Numbered from the stretch's first letter, positions 24,987 through 34,172 are shown. The stretch is 64,000 nt of DNA from Sphingomonas colocasiae (GCF_019880585.1 NZ_JAINVV010000011.1:426642-490641); one strand, 5' to 3'. Numbers and translations are program-made. Notes: generated by a model not told the origin, from the sequence alone.

Positions 24987-25820
24987 ATGGGTGATCAGGT
25001 GAGCGTGCCGGCCGACCAGCAACAGCTCTGGAACGGCGTCGCCGGAAAGGGCTGGACCGAGGCGCAGGCGGTGCTCGACGCGATGTTCGCGCCGTTCGAG
25101 GATCTGTTGACCGGGATCCTGCCCGGCGACCCCGACGGCCCGCTGCTCGATATCGGCTGCGGCACCGGCGCGCTGACGCTGGCGGCGGCGCGCGGCACGC
25201 GCCGCTGCACCGGCATCGACATTTCGGAACCGATGCTGGCGCGGGCGCGGGAACGTGCGCGCGAACAGGGGATCGCCGCCGATTTCATCCGGGCCGACGC
25301 CGAAACGCATCGCTTCGAACCCGGCAGCCATGCGCGGATCATCTCGCGTTTCGGGGTGATGTTCTTCGACGATCCGGTCCGCGCCTTCGCCAATCTGCGC
25401 GGCGCCTGCATGGCCGGTGCGCGGATGCGCTTCGCCGCCTGGCGCGCACCGGCGGCAAATCCGTTCATGACCACGGCGGAACGCGCCGCCGCGCCGCTGC
25501 TGCCCGCGCTTCCCAAACGCGATCCCGACGGCCCCGGCCAGTTCGCCTTTGCCGATCCGTACAAGGTGCAAGCCATCCTGAGCCAGAGCGGCTGGTCGTC
25601 GATCGGAATCGCCCCGATCGACATCCCCTGCACCCTGCCCGTACGCGAACTGGACGGCTATTTCACGCGGCTGGGGCTGTTGCCGCTGATCCTGCCGTCG
25701 CTCGACGCCGGGCTGCGTGCAGAGGTGATCGAAACCGTCCGGGCCGCATTCGCGCCGTTCGTCGATGGCGAACAGGTGCGCTTCACCGCCGCCTGCTGGC
25801 TGGTCGACGCGACGGCATGA
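24987..25820 (+). CDS. Class I SAM-dependent methyltransferase, 277 aa
   Basis: ATG 24987 follows AAAGGATGCGGACAA, a good ribosome site. The SAM-binding motif I is PLLDIGCGTGALTLAAA (about residues 52-68), followed by the acidic GIDISEPML and ADFIRADAE. The overall pattern, including ISRFGVMFFDDPVRAFANL, is that of UbiE/MerR-associated small-molecule methyltransferases. The start lies 75 bp from the MerR start on the other strand, with a MerR-type promoter between. The substrate is unknown. Confidence 0.88.
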   Translation: MGDQVSVPADQQQLWNGVAGKGWTEAQAVLDAMFAPFEDLLTGILPGDPDGPLLDIGCGTGALTLAAARGTRRCTGIDISEPMLARARERAREQGIAADFIRADAETHRFEPGSHARIISRFGVMFFDDPVRAFANLRGACMAGARMRFAAWRAPAANPFMTTAERAAAPLLPALPKRDPDGPGQFAFADPYKVQAILSQSGWSSIGIAPIDIPCTLPVRELDGYFTRLGLLPLILPSLDAGLRAEVIETVRAAFAPFVDGEQVRFTAACWLVDATA

Positions 25821-25825
25821 TGCCA

Positions 25826-25917
25826 AGGTGCGATGAGCTTGACTCATCGCACCTGGTCAAGCCCGCGCGGCGCTCGAGCGTTCCAGGGTGCGGATGCGTC
25901 AGCATCCCCGCACCCTG
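25826..25917. terminator. Two consecutive perfect hairpins after the methyltransferase
   Basis: The first has 12-bp arms AGGTGCGATGAG/CTCATCGCACCT around a 5-base loop (25826-25854). The second has CAGGGTGCGG/CCGCACCCTG plus inner ATGC/GCAT (25884-25917). Neither has a T run. The first resembles the 10553-10577 hairpin, so these may be dispersed palindromes doing terminator duty. Confidence 0.6.
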
Positions 25918-26026
25918 TTGTAAGCCCGGAAAAATCGCGACACACTTGTCACTCCCGCCCCCGATCCGCCTGCCCCTAAACCGCCCTCGCATCCGCCGTC
26001 ATGGCGGCGCGATCGGGAGACCGGCA

Positions 26027-26296
26027 GTGACGGACATCATGGCAGGGATGGAGCGGCGGAGCGGCCGGGCCGCGCGCGGGCTGAGCCTTGCCGCGGCCCC
26101 CGCCTTCGCCGCGATGGCGTGGATCAGCGCGATCGGCACGCCGCCGATCCCGCTCTGTTCGGCGTCCGCCGCCCTCCCGATCGACGCCATGGCCTGGATG
26201 TATGCGTTGATGTGCCTGTTCCACCTGCCGCCATGGCTGAACCGAACGGCGCGCAGGGCGCACCCACACGCACTGGATCGAGGAGAGAGACAATGA
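26027..26296 (+). CDS. Small membrane protein coupled to DUF899 gene, 89 aa
   Basis: GTG 26027 follows GGGAGA at good spacing; ATG 26039 is the alternative. Two hydrophobic segments are visible (ARGLSLAAAPAFAAMAWISAI and PIDAMAWMYALMCLFHLPPW), with a basic C-terminus. The stop overlaps the DUF899 start as ATGA, so the two are translationally coupled. The family is not recognised; the coupling implies a membrane partner for the DUF899 protein or simple co-expression. Confidence 0.65.
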   Translation: MTDIMAGMERRSGRAARGLSLAAAPAFAAMAWISAIGTPPIPLCSASAALPIDAMAWMYALMCLFHLPPWLNRTARRAHPHALDRGERQ

Positions 26297-26985
26297 CCCA
26301 TCGTATCGCATCGCGCGAAGACTGGCTGACCGAGCGCAAGGCGCTGCTCGCCCGCGAACGCGCACTGACGCACGAGCTCGACGCGCTGCGCGCCGAGCGC
26401 CGGCAATTGCCCTGGGTGCGGATCGAGACGCCCTATGCCTTCCAGGGGCCGGACGGCCCGGTCTCGCTCGCCGATCTGTTCGACGGGCGCAGCCAGCTCG
26501 CCGTCTATCATTTCATGCTGACGCCGGGATCGGACCATATCTGCCCGGGCTGTTCGTTCACCGCCGATCATATCGATGCGGCACGGCAGCATTTCGAACA
26601 GGCGGACCTGTCCTTCGCGGCGGTGTCGCGCGCGTCGATCGAACGGATCGAGGCGGTCAAGGCGCGGATGGGCTGGCGCTTTCCCTGGGTCTCCTCCGCC
26701 GGCAATGATTTCAACTTCGATTTCGCGGTGTCCTTCACGCCCGAGGATCGCGAAGCCGGCGCCGCCATCTACAATTACGGCACGGTGATCCGGAACAGCC
26801 CGGACATGTTCGGCATCAGCATCTTCGTGAAGGACGATGAAGGCGACATCTTCCACAGCTATTCCACCTATCATCGCGGCACCGAGCTCACGATGGGCGC
26901 ATTCAACTGGCTGGACCTGACGCCCAAGGGCCGCAACGAAACGGGCGGCACGATGAGCTGGGTGCGGCTGCACGACAGCTATTGA
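26293..26985 (+). CDS. DUF899 family thioredoxin-like protein, 230 aa
   Basis: ATG 26293 follows AGGAGAGAGA. The sequence has the DUF899 pattern: an N-terminal helical ERKALLARERALTHELDALRAERRQLPW, then YAFQGPDGPVSLADLFDGRSQLAVYHFM, CPGCSFTADHID and the conserved C-terminal GTELTMGAFNWLDLTPKGR. The CPGCS motif suggests a thioredoxin/peroxiredoxin-like active site, but activity in this family is poorly defined. It is cytoplasmic. A strong hairpin terminator follows 17 bp after the stop. Confidence 0.9.
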   Translation: MTHRIASREDWLTERKALLARERALTHELDALRAERRQLPWVRIETPYAFQGPDGPVSLADLFDGRSQLAVYHFMLTPGSDHICPGCSFTADHIDAARQHFEQADLSFAAVSRASIERIEAVKARMGWRFPWVSSAGNDFNFDFAVSFTPEDREAGAAIYNYGTVIRNSPDMFGISIFVKDDEGDIFHSYSTYHRGTELTMGAFNWLDLTPKGRNETGGTMSWVRLHDSY

Positions 26986-27002
26986 AGGATCGGGGGATAA
27001 AA

Positions 27003-27028
27003 GAGGGGCGGCCGGGAGACCGCCCCTC
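27003..27028 (+). terminator. Hairpin terminator after DUF899 gene
   Basis: A perfect 9-bp GC stem GAGGGGCGG/CCGCCCCTC with an 8-base loop, 17 bp past the stop. The remaining 250 bp to 27280 hold no gene; 27160-27240 is strikingly AT-rich and might be a promoter or foreign remnant. Confidence 0.7.
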
Positions 27029-27280
27029 AATGTCGCAGGCACCTCACGTCTCCGTGATCCCCCACAGTCACGCCGGGCATTCCAGAACCCGGCGCGGGGC
27101 CTGCGGCGATCAACCATGGGCTCGGTTGCGCCATGTCCGGCATAATGCGGACCGATTCTTGAAATATTGTTAATATTGGATCATAAGTATTTGATATTAA
27201 AGATATACATCCTAAGATATAGTCGCAAATATTCGCGACATGGCTTGTCCCCGAACATGCCTGTCCGATCGACGATCGCT

Positions 27281-28327
27281 CTATTTGCCAGGCGCACTCG
27301 CCCCGCCTGCGCGCACCGCCGCGACGACCTCGCTGACCGCGCGAACGACCGTATCGGGCCGATCGAGCTGGATATAATGCCCGGCATCCGGCACCAGTTC
27401 GTGCCGCGATCGCGTCGACCAGCGCGCCTCGTCCTCATGCAGCCCCTGCCACAGCTTTTGCCGGGCCAGCGCTTCGTCCGGCGTCAGTCCCTCCAGCTCC
27501 AGCTCTTCCGGCGAACCGGGTTTCGCGGCGGTCAGTACCACGATCGGCCGATCGCCCAGGGTCCGCAATTCCCCGCCCTGCGCAAAGATCTTCGGCACCG
27601 CCTTCATTTCAGCGACGGCGCCCTGGATACTGTGGCCCAGATAGGCCTGGCGCGCATCGGTGATCGCCTTGGGCTCGCCCGGACTGCCCGGTTGGGCGGG
27701 CAGCAACCGGAGGAGACCGGTCCATGACAGCTTGCCCATGATGCGCAGCGCAAGCGGCGGATCCTGCGATTCGGGCGGCTTGCCCGGCAGCCTCATCCGG
27801 GCGATCTGATCGGGGTGCGAGGCGTCGACGAAGACCAGCCCCTTCACGTCACCGCCGAACTGGCGCGTATAATTCATCATATAGGGCCCGCCGAGCGAAT
27901 GACCGACCAGGATCAGTGGCCCGTCGATCCCGGCGGCGCGGAGTGCCGCATGAAGATCGCGCGCGGCATGATCGCCATCCTGGGCATGCGGGGGCGCATC
28001 GCTCCACATGATCCCGGCGCGATCCGACGAACAGACCCGCGTCGTCTTCGCGATCTCGTCCTGTATCTTGTACCAGCCCAGCGAGCCGTTGATGTCGAGG
28101 CCGGCCTCCAGGACGACGGTCGGCGATCCGCTGCCGCGACAATCCAGATGGATGCGCCGCCCGCCGATATCGACCATCTGGCCGGGCGGCGGAAAGCGTT
28201 TGGCGGCGTCGCGGCGCGCATATTGTTCGTACAGCGCGCCGCCGATCAGCGCGATCAGGATGATCGCCGCGATCCCGATCGCAATCCATTTCACGATCAT
28301 CCCGATCCACCGTATCGCCCTGGCCAT
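27281..28327 (-). CDS. Alpha/beta hydrolase with N-terminal membrane anchor, 348 aa
   Basis: ATG 28327 lies one base after the TonB receptor stop (TGAGATGG), so it is the last gene of that operon. An uncleaved TM helix (WIAIGIAAIILIALIGGALYEQY, residues about 14-36) precedes the fold. The oxyanion/strand region is GSGSPTVVLEAGLD; the nucleophile elbow is VGHSLGGPY, and the late His is in VPDAGHYIQLDRPD. It is likely a periplasm-facing, inner-membrane-anchored esterase or amidase acting on what the receptor imports. The substrate is unknown. Confidence 0.88.
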   Translation of the reverse strand: MARAIRWIGMIVKWIAIGIAAIILIALIGGALYEQYARRDAAKRFPPPGQMVDIGGRRIHLDCRGSGSPTVVLEAGLDINGSLGWYKIQDEIAKTTRVCSSDRAGIMWSDAPPHAQDGDHAARDLHAALRAAGIDGPLILVGHSLGGPYMMNYTRQFGGDVKGLVFVDASHPDQIARMRLPGKPPESQDPPLALRIMGKLSWTGLLRLLPAQPGSPGEPKAITDARQAYLGHSIQGAVAEMKAVPKIFAQGGELRTLGDRPIVVLTAAKPGSPEELELEGLTPDEALARQKLWQGLHEDEARWSTRSRHELVPDAGHYIQLDRPDTVVRAVSEVVAAVRAGGASAPGK

Positions 28328-28328
28328 C

Positions 28329-30818
28329 TCAGAACCGACCGGACAGCGAGATGCCGATGGTCCGAGGTTGGACGATGCTCCCGCTGCCAAACCCGTCGGG
28401 CGCAATCGCCCCCGATCCGTAAGAGGTCAAGCCGCGGCTGTTGCCGGCATTCTTCACATAGAACCCGGCGGTATAAAGCTTGTTCTGCACGCCCATCCGC
28501 AGGTCGATCGTGTCGTAATGCGGCAGCAGTTTCTGGCCGGTCAGGTCGAAACCCGAATAGCGATCGCCGACATAGCTCCACCGGCCGCCGATATAGGCGC
28601 TGAAGTCGGAGGACAGCGGCACTGCATATTCGGCGTCCACCGACTGGCTCCATTTCGAGACGAACGGCAGCGGGCTTCCCGCGACGGCCTCGATCGAAGA
28701 GGGGCTCGATGTCGTCAGCTTCGCATCGGTATAAGCGCCGACGAATTTGAAACTGAGGCCCTTCACCGGGGTCACCCCGATCGACCATTCCAGGCCCTTG
28801 CTCCGCGCCTTTCCGCCATTGGCGTTGACGCCGGTATTCTGCACGACCTGCAACAGCTGGATATGGTTCCAGTCGACGAGGAAGGCGGTCAGGTCCAGCG
28901 ACAGCCGGCCGCCGAGCAATGTCGATCGCAGGCCGAGTTCGTAATTGGTGGTGGTGTCGGCATCATATTGGCGCGGCACCGCCGGATCGGTCAGCGGCGG
29001 CAGAACATTGGGGCCACCAGGGCGAAAGCCGCTCGCCACCCGCGCATAGACCATCAGGTCGCGGCTGATCGTCCAGCGCGGCGCCACCGAATAGGTGAAC
29101 ACCTTTCCCACCGATCTGGCGGTGAACGAAATGGGATTGCCCCCGAAGAAGAAGCCCTCCCCCTCCTGGAGCGCATCCTGGCGGTTGTACGAATATCGCC
29201 CGCCCGCCCGCACGTCGAAAGCGGGGCTCAGCTTCAGCGTCACCGTCGCGAAGCCGGCATATTCGGAATAGGTCGATGCCAGCGTGATGGTCTCCAGCAG
29301 CGGCAGGTTCGCCGACGGCGTCTGCGTTCCCAGCACATAGCCGGTGAAAAGCTGGTCCAGATTCGCCTTTTCATGCGTGTAGTAACCGCCGATCTGCCAT
29401 TCCAGCATGCCCGATCCGGCAGAGGCCAGGCGCACCTCCTGCGTGAATTTCTTCAGATTGATGTTCTGAAGCATGCCCAGCGCCAGCGGCTCCCCGAACA
29501 ATATGTCCGAAAGATATTCGCCGAAGGTCGTCTGCCCCTCCACATAGGCGGAGGTGAAATCGATCGGCTGCCGCGCGTCGAGCACGCCGTAGCTGGTCGC
29601 GGATATCAGCGATGCGCCGCCCAGGTCCCAGTTCACTGTCGCATTGTAGTTCTGGTAGCGGAACCGCATGTTTTCCCGAAGATAGCGCTGCTGCACCAGA
29701 TCGCCATGGCCGGGCTCGAGCGTCACCGGATCGATATCGACGGTATAGCCGCCACCATATCTGGTCTGCTGGCCCATCGCCGTCAGCGCGATCGACAGGC
29801 TCTCGCTCGGCCTCAGCAGGATCGCCGCGCGTCCGCCGAATTTGCGGCCGCCGTTCAGGTCGCGAATGCCCAGCAGGCTGTTGTCGATGAACCCCGGCAG
29901 CGTCTGTTCGTAGCCGCTGACGCGAACCGCGACGCTGTCGCCCAGCGGCAGGTTGACCATGCCGCGCACCGCAAGTCCGGCGCTCCCGCCCTTCACCGTA
30001 TCCCAGGCGAGTTCCGCCGCGCCTTCGGCCTCTTTTGTATCCGGCGCATTGGCGACGAACTTGATCAGCCCGCCCTGCGCGTTGGCGCCGTACAATGTCC
30101 CCTGCGGTCCGCTCAGCACCTCCACGCGCTGCTGGTCCCAGGTGTCGATATCCCCTGCCAGCGATGCGCCGTTGAGCAGCGCGGTGCTCGATCCGAACGG
30201 CGATTCGTCGACATAGATCGCCACCGTCGATCCCACACCGCCCGCGTTCAGGCCGCGCAGCGTGACGCGCGTCACGCCCGGCCCCTGCCCCTCCAGCGAC
30301 AGGCCGGGCACGGAAGACGCATAGTCCGCGAAACCGTGCTGCTGGCGCCTGGTCAGCGTCTCGCCCTGAATCGCCGTCACGCTCAGCGGCACCGTCTTCA
30401 GCGCCTCGCGGCGCTTCTGCGCGGTGACGATGATGTCGGCCGCGGCGTCCTCGCGCGCGTCGGCGATCGGGCGCGGCGCCGATGCCGGCGCTTCGACGAC
30501 ATAGGCATTGGCGTTGACCGCGCGGAAGGTCAGCCCGGTGCCCGCGAGCAGGCGGCCCAGCGCCTGTTCGACCGGATACGCGCCGCGCAGCGGTTTCGAT
30601 CGCGCCCCCGTCAGCCGATCGCGGTTGAACATCACCGCCTTGCCGCTCTGCCGGCCGAATTCCTCCAGCGCGGCGGCGACGTCCTGTGCGGGAATGTCGA
30701 AGCCGCGGCGCGCGCCGTCCCGCTTTTGCGCCGCGACGGCCGGCGCCGCCATCGCCATGGCAGCGCTTCCCGCCAGCGCCGCAGCCAGAATCCGCCCGAT
30801 CCGCCTGTCGTGCATCAT
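28329..30818 (-). CDS. TonB-dependent receptor with STN signalling domain, 829 aa
   Basis: ATG 30818 follows GGGGAGG. After the signal peptide (ending AAPAVAAQ) is a secretin/TonB N-terminal (STN) domain: FDIPAQDVAAALEEFGRQSGKAVMFNRDRLTG...VEQALGRLLAGTGLTFR. The linker DIIVTAQKRRE leads into a plug with VPLSVTAIQG, RVEVLSGPQGTLYGANAQGGLIKFV, then a beta-barrel ending SGRF. The STN domain is the part that contacts FecR-type regulators, and fecR and an ECF sigma gene lie just upstream in the same orientation. This makes a complete cell-surface signalling receptor. The ligand is unknown. Confidence 0.93.
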   Translation of the reverse strand: MMHDRRIGRILAAALAGSAAMAMAAPAVAAQKRDGARRGFDIPAQDVAAALEEFGRQSGKAVMFNRDRLTGARSKPLRGAYPVEQALGRLLAGTGLTFRAVNANAYVVEAPASAPRPIADAREDAAADIIVTAQKRREALKTVPLSVTAIQGETLTRRQQHGFADYASSVPGLSLEGQGPGVTRVTLRGLNAGGVGSTVAIYVDESPFGSSTALLNGASLAGDIDTWDQQRVEVLSGPQGTLYGANAQGGLIKFVANAPDTKEAEGAAELAWDTVKGGSAGLAVRGMVNLPLGDSVAVRVSGYEQTLPGFIDNSLLGIRDLNGGRKFGGRAAILLRPSESLSIALTAMGQQTRYGGGYTVDIDPVTLEPGHGDLVQQRYLRENMRFRYQNYNATVNWDLGGASLISATSYGVLDARQPIDFTSAYVEGQTTFGEYLSDILFGEPLALGMLQNINLKKFTQEVRLASAGSGMLEWQIGGYYTHEKANLDQLFTGYVLGTQTPSANLPLLETITLASTYSEYAGFATVTLKLSPAFDVRAGGRYSYNRQDALQEGEGFFFGGNPISFTARSVGKVFTYSVAPRWTISRDLMVYARVASGFRPGGPNVLPPLTDPAVPRQYDADTTTNYELGLRSTLLGGRLSLDLTAFLVDWNHIQLLQVVQNTGVNANGGKARSKGLEWSIGVTPVKGLSFKFVGAYTDAKLTTSSPSSIEAVAGSPLPFVSKWSQSVDAEYAVPLSSDFSAYIGGRWSYVGDRYSGFDLTGQKLLPHYDTIDLRMGVQNKLYTAGFYVKNAGNSRGLTSYGSGAIAPDGFGSGSIVQPRTIGISLSGRF

Positions 30819-30905
30819 GTCCTCCCCTTTGTCCCCGCGGCTGTTGCCGCCCATTTGGTAGGACGAGGGAAATCGCGCGCTCCGAACGGCGCCCCCATGA
30901 ATTTT

Positions 30906-31949
30906 TTACGGCGCCCAGCGCAGCACGATCGCGCCCGGCGACCGGCGATGCGCCTCCACCGGATAGAAGGCGGTCAGAGCGGCGACGAAATCCTCCTCGC
31001 GGCCGGCCGGGAACACGCCGCTCACCAGCAGGTCGCCGATCTTCGGATCCTCGATCACCAGCATCGTCGTCGAATAGCGGTTGATCTCCGCGACCGCGTC
31101 CGCCAGCCGGTCGTCGCGGAAGATCAGCACGCCCCGGTTCCACGCGGTCTCGCGCTCGATGTCGCCAGGCGCCACCACCGTGCCGCCCCCCGCAGCCGCC
31201 GTCAGCCGCTCGCCGGGCTCCAGATCCTCGCGATCGAGCCACGGAAGCACCCGCGCCAGCCCCCGGGGTCTGGCGGCATCCACCCGCACATGCCCCTCGA
31301 CCAGCAAAACCGCGACGCCCCCGCCCTTCCCGACCTCCACATCGAACGCCGTGCCCGTCGCGGTGATCAGCCGGTTGCCAGCGGCCACCACGAACGGGCG
31401 CCCCTTGTCCCGGGCGACATGGAACAGCGCCTGCCCCGCCAGCAGGCGAACGTCGCGGCGCTCGCGGGAATAGTCGACTTCAAGGATCGATCCCGTGTTG
31501 AGCGCGACCCGCGACCCATCCGCCAACGTGATTTCCCGTCGCTCGCCGACCTTGGTCACATAGCGATCGGCGGTGGCCAACGGCCGCGATTGCGGGCTGG
31601 CGGCGGGGCCGATCGCGGTCGGCGCGCTGGACCAGACGACCCCGGCGGCCAGGCTCGCCGCCATCGCGATACCCGCGATCCAGTATCTCCGCCGGTCCGG
31701 CCGGCGCGTCCGGACCATGCCCAGCGCCGCTTCGCGCATCTCGCGAATCTCGGGCTGCGCGGCGAAATTGCCGATCAGATCGACGCGCGTGTCGATCTCT
31801 CCCCATGCCTGCGCGTGGCGCGGATCGGCCAGCCATGCGGTGAAGCGCGCATCCTCGCCGAACCGCTCGGGGTCCATCTGGCGGCGGGTCGCCCACCAGA
31901 TCGCCCCATCATCGGGGTCGATGGGCGGCCGGTTCAATCCCGGCGTCAC
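30906..31949 (-). CDS. FecR-family anti-sigma/sigma regulator, 347 aa
   Basis: The N-terminal DUF4880-type cytoplasmic segment (AIWWATRRQMDPERFGEDARFTAWLADPRHAQAW) is followed by a single TM helix (YWIAGIAMAASLAAGVVWSS, about residues 88-108). The periplasmic FecR domain has GERREITLADGSRVALNTGS, then LLAGQALFHVARDKGRPFVV, and a C-terminal STN-contacting domain starts near VLIFRDDRLADAVAEINRY. GTG 31949 overlaps the sigma gene stop (GTGA). It relays receptor occupancy across the inner membrane to the sigma factor. Confidence 0.93.
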   Translation of the reverse strand: MTPGLNRPPIDPDDGAIWWATRRQMDPERFGEDARFTAWLADPRHAQAWGEIDTRVDLIGNFAAQPEIREMREAALGMVRTRRPDRRRYWIAGIAMAASLAAGVVWSSAPTAIGPAASPQSRPLATADRYVTKVGERREITLADGSRVALNTGSILEVDYSRERRDVRLLAGQALFHVARDKGRPFVVAAGNRLITATGTAFDVEVGKGGGVAVLLVEGHVRVDAARPRGLARVLPWLDREDLEPGERLTAAAGGGTVVAPGDIERETAWNRGVLIFRDDRLADAVAEINRYSTTMLVIEDPKIGDLLVSGVFPAGREEDFVAALTAFYPVEAHRRSPGAIVLRWAP

Positions 31950-32464
31950 TTCAGTCGCTCCCTCAGCAGCTTCAGGACGCGGCTGATGTCCTTTTCGACA
32001 AGGCGCTGCGACACCCCCAACGCGACGGCGATCTCCCGGCCCGGCATCTCCTCGAAGCGATTGAGCACGAAGACCAGCCGCACGCGTTCCGGCAGTTCCT
32101 GCAGCGCATCGATGAAAGCGACATAGGCCTCACGGCCCAGCAATTCGCGTTCGGGGGAGATCTCGTCGACCAGCCGGTGGTGCGGATCGGCATAGCCTTC
32201 GCTTTCGATCACCGGCCTGATCCGGCTGAGCCTGAAGCGATCCCGCAGCAGATTGGCCGCGATCTGGAAAATGTAGCGTTCGGGGTTGTCGATGGTGTCG
32301 AGTTCGGCGCGACGGGCAAGCGACGCGAACACGTCCTGCGTCATATCCTCGACATCGTTGCGGTCGCCGATGCGACGGCTGAAGAACGCCATGACGGCCG
32401 ACCGGTATCGTGCCGAAAGCGCGACGATCGCCCCTTCGTCCGACGCATGATCGGGGCGCGTCAT
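31946..32464 (-). CDS. ECF sigma factor, FecI-like, 172 aa
   Basis: Region 2 (SARYRSAVMAFFSRRIGDRNDVEDMTQDVFASLARR) and region 4 (LQELPERVRLVFVLNRFEEMPGREIAVALGVSQRLVEKDISRVLKLLRE) are clear, with a short linker and no extra domains, as in iron-starvation/FecI sigma factors. It is the first gene of a fecI-fecR-receptor-hydrolase operon, with GTGA coupling to fecR. It should direct RNA polymerase to the receptor promoter. Confidence 0.93.
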   Translation of the reverse strand: MTRPDHASDEGAIVALSARYRSAVMAFFSRRIGDRNDVEDMTQDVFASLARRAELDTIDNPERYIFQIAANLLRDRFRLSRIRPVIESEGYADPHHRLVDEISPERELLGREAYVAFIDALQELPERVRLVFVLNRFEEMPGREIAVALGVSQRLVEKDISRVLKLLRERLK

Positions 32465-32564
32465 CGCCGCTGAACCAGAATCGCCGTCATAATCGTCAAT
32501 GACGAGCCGATGCCGCCTTTCCGAACAGGCGTTTCGCTATTTTTTCCGAGGTCCGCGAACGAAG

Positions 32565-34172
32565 CTAGTCACCGATGCGCCTGAACGTCGCCCCCAGCAG
32601 CGTCATCGACGCGATCCTGCCATCCGGCCCCATGGTGAAGGGCACGAATTGCGGGCCCGCGACATCGGCGACGCTCGGTTCGGCGCGCAGACGGAACAGC
32701 CCCGGTTTCCAGGGTTCGAGCGCCGCCGAAAAGGCGCCCGCGCCTTCGAACGCCAGCCGGAGCCCGCCGCCCTCGGCACGCACCCGGACCACGCCCGATC
32801 GCCCGGCCTTGTCCTCATAGGATCCGGCATAGGGATCGAGCGGCTGCGCGGCGGGCGCCGGGCCCCGCGCCGCCAGCAGATCGCGCTCGCGCTTCGCGAT
32901 CGCGTCCTTGACCGATCGGGCGCGCGCCAGCGCCTCCCCCCGCCAGTCGCGATCGGGCGCCTTGAGCAGACGGTCCATCACATGAAAGACGATCGCCTTG
33001 TGCAGCGTATAGCCGTCCCCCACCGACTGGAAGCCGTTGGCGAGCACGACCACGCCGATCTTCCTGTCGGGCAGCATCGCGGCATAGGCGGGAAAACCGA
33101 TGATGCCGCCGCCATGCGCGACATAGCCGAGATCGCGATAACGCGCATTCTGCCAGCCCAGCGCATAGGTTTCGCGCTGTCCTTCGAAGGGAAACTGGCT
33201 GCGCCCCTTCAGATTCTGCGGCGCGTGCAGTTCCGCCACGGTCTCCGCGCGCAGCACGGCGGCACCGTTGGCGCGGCCCTGGTTCAGATGCGGCACCAGC
33301 CATTTCGCCATGTCGTTCGCGCTGGAGACGACCGCCCCGGCGCCCGCCGCATTGTCGTAGCTTTGCCACGCCATCGGCACCATCGCGCCATCGGCCCCGA
33401 TGCCGTGCGGCATCGCGACATTGCCGTCCTTCGCGCGTGTCAGATCGGCCCTGCCCGACGGCGCCTTGCCCATGAAGGTGGGCGTGGCGTCCGCGGCGTC
33501 CCACAGATCGAGCACGCCCGTCCGGCTGCGCGCCATGCCCAGCGGGCCGAACAGCCGGGTCCGCACGAATTCCTGCCAGCTTTTGCCCGATGCCGCTTCG
33601 ATCACTTTCTGAGCAACACCGTACATCAGGTTGCTGTAGAAGAATGAATTCCGGAACTCGCCGGCTTCGGGCGCGGTGCGCAACAGCGCCATCGCTTCGT
33701 CCGGAGACATGATGCCGAGCGCGAACCAGGAGGAATCGGCGATGCCGGTGCGATGGCTGACCAGGTCGCGCACCGTCACATGGCTGGTCAGCCAGGGATC
33801 GCGCAGCCGGAAAGCCGGCACATGATCGATCACGGGATCGTCCCATCGCAGCTTGCCGTCGTCGACCAGCAGGCCGAGCGCGGCGGCGGTGAAGGCCTTG
33901 CTGGTCGATCCCACCTGGAACAGGGTATCGGCATCGACCTTTTCGGCCCTGCCTTTCTGCCGGATCCCGAAGCCCTTGGCGTAGAGAACCCTGTCCCCCT
34001 CCACGACCGCGACCGCGACGCCGGGGAAGCGCCAGTCGGTGCGGACCTGTTCGACATAGCGGTCGAGATCGGCCAGGCGCGGATCGGCTTCCTGCGCGGA
34101 TACGGGGCCGAACTGCACCAGCATCCATGCGGCGAGCACCACCCGCGCGAACCTGCCTGTCGTGACTTGCAT
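32565..34172 (-). CDS. Exported beta-lactamase-family serine hydrolase with C-terminal DUF3471-like domain
   Basis: A 535-residue protein. ATG 34172 gives the signal peptide MQVTTGRFARVVLAAWMLVQF and sits 6 bases after GGAG; ATG 34175 and GTG 34184 are near alternatives. The catalytic fold (residues about 30-400) has STSK in FQVGSTSKAFTAA, YSN in FFYSNLMYG, and HGG in VAHGGGIIGF in place of KTG, the class C/esterase arrangement. The final 100 residues (PYAGSYEDKAGRSG...MGPDGRIASMTLLG) are a small beta domain often fused to such hydrolases. It is probably a periplasmic peptidase or esterase, not a resistance enzyme. It is same-strand with fecI 100 bp downstream. Confidence 0.9.
   Translation of the reverse strand: MQVTTGRFARVVLAAWMLVQFGPVSAQEADPRLADLDRYVEQVRTDWRFPGVAVAVVEGDRVLYAKGFGIRQKGRAEKVDADTLFQVGSTSKAFTAAALGLLVDDGKLRWDDPVIDHVPAFRLRDPWLTSHVTVRDLVSHRTGIADSSWFALGIMSPDEAMALLRTAPEAGEFRNSFFYSNLMYGVAQKVIEAASGKSWQEFVRTRLFGPLGMARSRTGVLDLWDAADATPTFMGKAPSGRADLTRAKDGNVAMPHGIGADGAMVPMAWQSYDNAAGAGAVVSSANDMAKWLVPHLNQGRANGAAVLRAETVAELHAPQNLKGRSQFPFEGQRETYALGWQNARYRDLGYVAHGGGIIGFPAYAAMLPDRKIGVVVLANGFQSVGDGYTLHKAIVFHVMDRLLKAPDRDWRGEALARARSVKDAIAKRERDLLAARGPAPAAQPLDPYAGSYEDKAGRSGVVRVRAEGGGLRLAFEGAGAFSAALEPWKPGLFRLRAEPSVADVAGPQFVPFTMGPDGRIASMTLLGATFRRIGD

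Noticed and set aside
28008..32126. A 1,372-codon open frame on the plus strand
   Set aside because: It is antisense to the TonB receptor, FecR and hydrolase genes, which have clear domains, signal peptide and ribosome sites. Its composition (Arg/His/Ala-rich) is typical of a shadow frame in GC-rich DNA.
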